This document shows positions 59,543-64,000 of a DNA stretch of 64,000 nucleotides, one piece after another. Position 1 is the first letter of the stretch; every line of letters starts with the position of its first letter. The position numbers were made by a program, and so were the translations under genes. Under the pieces are notes generated by a model. The model was given only the letters and a program-made list of their open reading frames with translations, was not told the origin of the DNA and did not search any database. The stretch is from contig NZ_JAJCLZ010000001.1 in NCBI RefSeq assembly GCF_020559915.1, positions 248,001 through 312,000 on the forward strand, given 5' to 3'. The DNA comes from Ruminococcus sp. 210702-SL.1.03. Its GTDB lineage: Bacteria > Bacillota > Clostridia > Oscillospirales > Ruminococcaceae.

Positions 59543-61291
59543 ATGGCATTATATTGCAGGAAATGCGGCGCGAAATTGGAAGACGGCGCGCGCTTCTGCC
59601 GAGCCTGCGGCGAAAAAGTACCCGAGCAGTTCACTCAGCAGGAGCAGGAGAATTACGGTCAGTACGACCAATACCGCCCCGCCGATGATTACAGCACCAT
59701 GTACGCGGGCGGCGAAAGCTTTAACGATACGCAGTATCAGCAGGATCAGCAATATCAGAACGATTATCAGCAGGACAGCTATCAGCAAAATGATTATCAG
59801 CAGGGCGGATACGGTCAGCCTTACGGTGCTCCGCAGGACGAGCCTCAGGGCTACTACGACAACAGCGGCGAGATGCGTCAGGCGCGCAGCCCTATACCTA
59901 TAATAGTGCTGGTCATCTGCATGATATGCGCTACGGCGGTATGCCTGATATTCCTGCTTGCCGCGCCGCGCAAAACTGAGGACAACAGCAAAAAGGACAA
60001 GGGCGGCGAGATAACTATCTCGCAGACGCAGACCACCCCGACAACTACTGCGCAGACGGAAGTCCCGCCCGCAGACAGCGAGGACGATGATGACGGCGAG
60101 GACAGCGAAGCGTCCACCGCTACAAACGTGATAGTTCCAGACCTCAAGGGCTGGGATTACAACAACGTTGTCGGCAAATACGGCGACAAGCTGAGCTTCG
60201 TGAAAAAATCCATCTACTCTGACAGCGTGAGCAAGGGAATAATAATCTATAATGCGCGCGTTGGCGAAACAGTCGCGCAGGGCACAACGATAGAAGTTAC
60301 CGTGAGCCTTGGGCCAAAGGGCGGCACTACATCAGCCGCCGTGCCGAACGTTATAGGCAAAAGCTACTCCGAAGCGGAGAAAGCCGTAAAGGCGGCGGGC
60401 TACAAAGTCAACAAGAAAGAGAAATACAGCAATTCCGTCGCTAAGGGCAAGGTAATAAGCACCGACCCGAAAGCGGGCACTGCGCTCACGGCGGGCAAGA
60501 GCGTTACCATAACCGTCAGCAAGGGCAAGAAAAACACTAAGGTAACTATCCCCTCGGTAGAGGGCGCGGACTACAACACCGCAAAGAGCCGCCTTACCAA
60601 AGTGGGGCTGAAAGTAAAGCGCAAGGACGTTTACGACGAAGCTTACGACAAGGGCACTGCCACCCGCACCGACCCGAAAGAGGGCACTAAGGTGGAAGCA
60701 GGCTCTACCGTAACCATCTACGTCAGCAAGGGTTCGCAGTACAAATTCGTCACCGTGCCGAACGTTATCGGTCTGAGCGAGGAAAAGGCTACGGAAAAGC
60801 TGCTGAAACTGGAGCTTGACCCCGACATCAACTACGACTACACCGTAGATAAGAGCAAGGGCGTGCTTTCGCAAGACCCTTCGGGCGGCGAGAGAGTAAG
60901 AGAAGGCTCTGCCGTAACGCTGACCATCGCGGCGGGCAAAGCGGAAACTAAGACCTATACCCTGCCCGAGAGCCAATATCTAAAAAACGGCAATTACAGG
61001 ATAATGCTCTTTGACGCAAATACATACTATGAAGACGACATCGACCCGAACAGCGACAAGCCCGCTTACGAGGTGAAAACGCAGAACGGATTTGTGATGA
61101 AAAACGGCGAGCAGACCAGCAATACCGACATCAGCTTCGACATCAAGGTACTGGGCAGCGCTGAATACTACGTTGTGATACAAAACAGCTCTACGAAAGA
61201 ATTTGTAGTGTACGGCACTATCACATACTATGACGGCGCATTTACCGACGACGGCTTTGACGAGGACGGTCTTGCCGAAATAGCAGATTAA
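59543..61291 (+). CDS. Zinc-ribbon, transmembrane, four-PASTA protein without kinase domain
   Basis: 582 residues. A zinc ribbon (Cys5, Cys8, Cys19, Cys22) starts the protein. A Gln/Tyr/Asp-rich cytosolic linker (26-112) follows, then one membrane helix (about 117-141), a Thr/Asp/Glu linker, and four PASTA repeats (about 196-257, 266-327, 333-396, 402-465). A C-terminal beta-rich domain of about 115 residues ends it. PASTA domains bind muropeptides and are usually attached to Ser/Thr kinases or penicillin-binding proteins; neither is present here. Coupled to the L,D-transpeptidase gene by a 14-nt gap with GGAGG. Probably a cell-wall sensor or adaptor (inferred). Confidence 0.88.
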   Translation: MALYCRKCGAKLEDGARFCRACGEKVPEQFTQQEQENYGQYDQYRPADDYSTMYAGGESFNDTQYQQDQQYQNDYQQDSYQQNDYQQGGYGQPYGAPQDEPQGYYDNSGEMRQARSPIPIIVLVICMICATAVCLIFLLAAPRKTEDNSKKDKGGEITISQTQTTPTTTAQTEVPPADSEDDDDGEDSEASTATNVIVPDLKGWDYNNVVGKYGDKLSFVKKSIYSDSVSKGIIIYNARVGETVAQGTTIEVTVSLGPKGGTTSAAVPNVIGKSYSEAEKAVKAAGYKVNKKEKYSNSVAKGKVISTDPKAGTALTAGKSVTITVSKGKKNTKVTIPSVEGADYNTAKSRLTKVGLKVKRKDVYDEAYDKGTATRTDPKEGTKVEAGSTVTIYVSKGSQYKFVTVPNVIGLSEEKATEKLLKLELDPDINYDYTVDKSKGVLSQDPSGGERVREGSAVTLTIAAGKAETKTYTLPESQYLKNGNYRIMLFDANTYYEDDIDPNSDKPAYEVKTQNGFVMKNGEQTSNTDISFDIKVLGSAEYYVVIQNSSTKEFVVYGTITYYDGAFTDDGFDEDGLAEIAD

Positions 61292-61308
61292 ATATCAAGC
61301 AAATACAA

Positions 61309-61348
61309 CAGCCGCACGGGCGTGAAAACCTGTGCGGCTGATCTTTTT
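61309..61348 (+). terminator. Terminator after the PASTA-protein gene
   Basis: Stem CAGCCGCACGGG / CCTGTGCGGCTG followed by ATCTTTTT. It is convergent with metA. Confidence 0.88.
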
Positions 61349-61363
61349 GATGTTGAATTTCTG

Positions 61364-62290
61364 TCAGATGCTGATAGGCTCGAGCTTGCCCAGATCATAC
61401 GGCGTTTTCTGATAAACGCAGTGGTTCAGCCAGTTTGCGTAAAGCAGGTTCGCCGAACAGCACCAGTTGAAGCGAGGCACGGCGTTTACATCGCCATAGG
61501 GGAAATAGTGGCGCGGCTTTTTCGGGTTCAGTCCGCGCTGTATATCGCGCTGATACTCTTTCGCGAGGGTGTCGCGGTCGTACTCGCAGTGACCCAAAAT
61601 AAATATCTGCCGCTGAGAGAGGTCGGAGATTATGTGCACGCCCGCTTCTTCAGACTCGCAAAGTATCTCCAGCTCTTCCACTTTCTGCACATCTTCCTTG
61701 CGTATCTCGGTATGGCGCGAATGGGGGCAGAAAAATGTATCGCCAAAGCCTTTGAGCAGAGGGTGGTTCTTATCGAGAGCCTTATGCAGAAAAACGCCAG
61801 AGATCTTGTTTTCAAGCAGATATTTCGGCACGCCGTAGTGGTAATAAAGCCCCGCCTGCGCGCCCCAGCAAATGTGTATAGTGGAGTAAACGTGCGTTTT
61901 CGTCCATTCAAAAACGCGGCAAAGCTCATCCCAGTAGTCAACTTCCTCAAACTCCATCTGCTCTACGGGCGCGCCCGTGATGATGAAGCCGTCGTAGCGG
62001 TTATCCTTTACCTCGTCGAAAGATTTATAGAATTTCAGCATATGCTCCTGCGGGGTATTTTTCGGCACATGGCTTGTCTGCACCAGGTCGATGTCGACGT
62101 GCAGAGGGGTGTTTGAAAGCAGTCGCAGAAGCTGCGTTTCGGTAACTATCTTATCGGGCATGAGGTTTAGTATCGCTATCTTCAGCGCGCGAATATCCTG
62201 ATGCTCGGCGCGGTTTTCCGGTATTACGAATATGTTTTCGTCCTCCAGCGTAGCGAACGCGGGAAGATTATCGGGTATCTGAATAGGCAT
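61364..62290 (-). CDS. metA: Homoserine O-acetyltransferase (MetA family)
   Basis: 308 residues, full length. The catalytic Cys lies in ICWGAQAGLYY and His in LGHCEYD. NLMPDKIVTETQ and LNPKKPRHYFPYGD are family motifs. The acyl-CoA-selecting position reads GAPVEQMEF: Glu here, as in Bacillus enzymes that use acetyl-CoA, where E. coli has Gly for succinyl-CoA. It starts methionine synthesis from homoserine. No SAM riboswitch precedes it, unlike metK. Confidence 0.95.
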   Translation of the reverse strand: MPIQIPDNLPAFATLEDENIFVIPENRAEHQDIRALKIAILNLMPDKIVTETQLLRLLSNTPLHVDIDLVQTSHVPKNTPQEHMLKFYKSFDEVKDNRYDGFIITGAPVEQMEFEEVDYWDELCRVFEWTKTHVYSTIHICWGAQAGLYYHYGVPKYLLENKISGVFLHKALDKNHPLLKGFGDTFFCPHSRHTEIRKEDVQKVEELEILCESEEAGVHIISDLSQRQIFILGHCEYDRDTLAKEYQRDIQRGLNPKKPRHYFPYGDVNAVPRFNWCCSANLLYANWLNHCVYQKTPYDLGKLEPISI

Positions 62291-62340
62291 ATTTCTATCA
62301 CTTCTTTTTTCATATTTTCTGTTCTTTATTACATTAGATT

Positions 62341-62369
62341 ATTATACCACAAAAATCAGCCGTATGCAA
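62341..62369 (-). promoter_or_regulatory. Promoter for metA
   Basis: Minus strand TTGCAT (62364-62369), 17-nt spacer, TATAAT (62341-62346). The leader is about 45 nt, too short for a riboswitch. Confidence 0.8.
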
Positions 62370-62416
62370 GCGCCGCGCTTTAAATTCAGCTTTTTTTAAC
62401 ATATCGACAATATAAG

Positions 62417-62453
62417 CAAAAAAAGAAAGACCGCATTTTCGGCGATCTTTCTT
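62417..62453 (-). terminator. Terminator after the tail-anchored protein gene
   Basis: Minus-strand stem AAGAAAGATCGC / GCGGTCTTTCTT followed by T7. Confidence 0.88.
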
Positions 62454-62491
62454 CCCCTATTCATATCTATAAAAAATCAATGCTTGTTGGC

Positions 62492-64000
62492 TTATAACAG
62501 ACCGTAAAGGAACATTACTGCAAACACCGCCAGGCAGACTGCCAACACGCCGAGCAGCGCGAAGATAGTCCTGCGGTTCTGCTTTTCCTTTTCCTTGTTT
62601 TTCTTGAACTGCTCTATCGCGCTGAAAGCGTAGTTCTTGCCCGCGCCGCCGGGATTGAGCATATCGTCGATCTTTACGTTGCGGTATCTCTCCTCGCGGG
62701 TGAGCTTTCTCGGCGTCATTTCGTAAGGCGCGGCGAGCAGCTTATCATTGTACTTATCCATGTTAATAGCGTCCATAGAAACGTTGTTCTTCGCGGGCGC
62801 TTCGAGCGAATCGCCGTTTTTTATAGCGTGGCGGGTATCTACGCTCTTCATCGTTTCGCCGCGGCTTTGGTTCGAGCGCAGCATTTCGATAAGCGCGTTG
62901 GTGTAGAGGTTCTCGTCCTCTTCCTCGCTTTCCTCCTCCATAATGGCGGCGGCGCGCTCCTCTTCCTTCTTCTCAGCTTCCTTTACGAGCTTGGTAAAGC
63001 CGTTCGGCGAGCGGCGCTCGTGCTTCTGCGCGGCGGCTTCCGACTTATTTTTCGCAAAAGGATTTATGCTGTTGAAATCGCTCTGAGTCTGAGCTGTCTG
63101 CTCCTGCGGCTCTTCGGCGGCCGCCTGCGACCTCATGCTGCGGAAAGATCTTCTCGGGGCAGAGGGCTGCGGCTGAGCGGCGCTCTCGTTATCCAGCTTG
63201 AGCGGCTCGGGCTTGGGCGCTACGGGCTGAGTAGGCTTTGGCGGAGCTTTTTTCTCCTCGGCAGGCTCAGCGGAGCGGCGTTCCATACGTCTGCGCGGAG
63301 CGGGGCGCTGCACGGGCTTCGGCTCTTTCGCAGGTGCGGGAGCAGGCTCCGGCTCGGCAGGCTTTTCGGGCTGCACCTCTGCGGGCGCAGGCTCTTCATA
63401 TGCCGGCTCAGGCTGCGGCTCTTCATAAGCGGGCTGCGGCGCAGGTTCTTCGTATACAGGCTCGGGAGCGGGCGCAGGCTCTTCGTAAGCGGGCTGGTCC
63501 TCCTCGCAGACCTCTTCGGGCGCTTCCTCAGCAGGCTCTTCGGCATTGAGCACTTCCGCGTCGAGCGGCGCGTTTGAAGCCTCGGCAAAAGAGTTGCTCT
63601 CCGCTTCTTCGGTATCGGTGGAGTAGTGCATCATCTTGCCCGTCTTGATGTCGAAATATTCCTCGCCGTCTTTCAGCGCTATTTTCAGCTTAGGCGCAGG
63701 CTCGCCATCTTTAGGCAGATTGCCCTGCGGAATGTCTATGTACTCAAACTCCTCGTTCACGTCGATCTTGGCGCACTCCAGTATCTCGGTAGCGGTAGTG
63801 CACTTCATCGAGCCGCGCACCATTTCCTTGATGGGCAGCAGGATTATCTGGCAGAATGTGCTGTAAAATGATTTGTACACCGCCATGCCGGGGTCTATCA
63901 TCTCCTGCGGGAAGCGGCTGTCAAAAAATTTCGACCACTGGTCGGGTGAAGAGAGTATCATGCTGTCGATATGCTTCGCGAGCTGTATCCAGAGGTCGCG
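62492..64000 (-). CDS. Tail-anchored membrane protein with Pro/Glu repeats, 5' end beyond window
   Basis: 502 residues are visible. The frame is open through the right edge (RDLWIQLAKHIDS before the first Met), so the gene starts outside. The first 130 residues look folded. About 145-240 is a disordered run of YEEPAP/PAYEEP repeats, followed by a basic and Gln/Glu-rich stretch. One membrane helix ends the protein (TIFALLGVLAVCLAVFAVMFLYGLL), with almost nothing after it: a tail-anchored topology with the bulk in the cytoplasm. No family is recognised. The polyproline-like repeats would depend on EF-P. Confidence 0.75.
   Translation of the reverse strand, partial: RDLWIQLAKHIDSMILSSPDQWSKFFDSRFPQEMIDPGMAVYKSFYSTFCQIILLPIKEMVRGSMKCTTATEILECAKIDVNEEFEYIDIPQGNLPKDGEPAPKLKIALKDGEEYFDIKTGKMMHYSTDTEEAESNSFAEASNAPLDAEVLNAEEPAEEAPEEVCEEDQPAYEEPAPAPEPVYEEPAPQPAYEEPQPEPAYEEPAPAEVQPEKPAEPEPAPAPAKEPKPVQRPAPRRRMERRSAEPAEEKKAPPKPTQPVAPKPEPLKLDNESAAQPQPSAPRRSFRSMRSQAAAEEPQEQTAQTQSDFNSINPFAKNKSEAAAQKHERRSPNGFTKLVKEAEKKEEERAAAIMEEESEEEDENLYTNALIEMLRSNQSRGETMKSVDTRHAIKNGDSLEAPAKNNVSMDAINMDKYNDKLLAAPYEMTPRKLTREERYRNVKIDDMLNPGGAGKNYAFSAIEQFKKNKEKEKQNRRTIFALLGVLAVCLAVFAVMFLYGLL

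Noticed and set aside
63380..63500. Repeat-like block
   Set aside because: It encodes the Pro/Glu (YEEPAP) repeats of the tail-anchored protein, not an independent DNA repeat.

Overview
The window reads as ordinary chromosome of a Gram-positive Clostridia bacterium, most likely of the Ruminococcaceae/Oscillospiraceae (Ruminococcus-like). This is inferred from gene order, family content and regulation. The signs are a SAM-I riboswitch on metK, an FMN riboswitch on an ECF riboflavin transporter, an HrcA-type CIRCE element, an AUU-started infC, a dgt-dnaG-rpoD cluster and a plsX-rnc-smc-ftsY cluster. Many promoters match TTGACA-N17-TATAAT. There is no phage, insertion sequence transposase, CRISPR array or rRNA. 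Nearly all genes lie on the minus strand. The plus-strand genes are a diguanylate cyclase plus PHP phosphatase, metK, a metal permease, tRNA-Pro and a cell-wall pair.

Layout. 1-4 kb: a GH3 glycosidase (cut by the window edge), a MutS-like ATPase and RuvX. 4-8.6 kb (mostly plus): diguanylate cyclase, PHP phosphatase, SAM riboswitch-metK, then the FMN riboswitch and ribU on minus. 8.6-13.6 kb: a Cys/Asp-rich zinc protein, efp, a proline peptidase, aroQ, an endonuclease IV-like protein, yqeG and rpsU. 13.8-20.6 kb: leuS, rsfS, yqeK, nadD, yhbY, rdgB and ftsY. 20.7-34 kb: smc, a radical SAM gene, rnc, plsX, trmFO, topA, dprA, a TrmH methyltransferase and rplT-rpmI-infC. 34-38.5 kb: a MoxR ATPase, a metal permease, a YoeB/RelB toxin-antitoxin pair between two identical hairpins, and a GH25-like membrane protein. 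38.5-46.2 kb: an Rrf2 regulator, rpoD, dnaG, dgt, yigZ, rpmE and a two-component system. 46.2-53 kb: a structured RNA candidate, pncB and a nicotinamidase (NAD salvage), a MITE-like element, secreted proteins, hsp20 under CIRCE, and SPFH plus NfeD. 53-64 kb: tRNA-Pro, the feoA-feoA-feoB iron operon, membrane proteins with disordered tails, an L,D-transpeptidase coupled to a zinc-ribbon/PASTA protein, metA, and a tail-anchored protein cut by the right edge.

Themes. Core information processing (translation, replication, sigma factor, chromosome segregation) is mixed with cofactor metabolism: SAM and methionine, NAD, riboflavin and iron. The most unusual items are the 215-bp inverted-repeat element carrying a small ORF, the plus-strand structured RNA near 46.4 kb, the hairpin-flanked toxin-antitoxin module, the zinc-ribbon/PASTA protein without a kinase, and two apparent pseudoenzymes (isochorismatase-like and GH25-like). 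No complete, clearly new multi-gene system could be demonstrated by reading alone.
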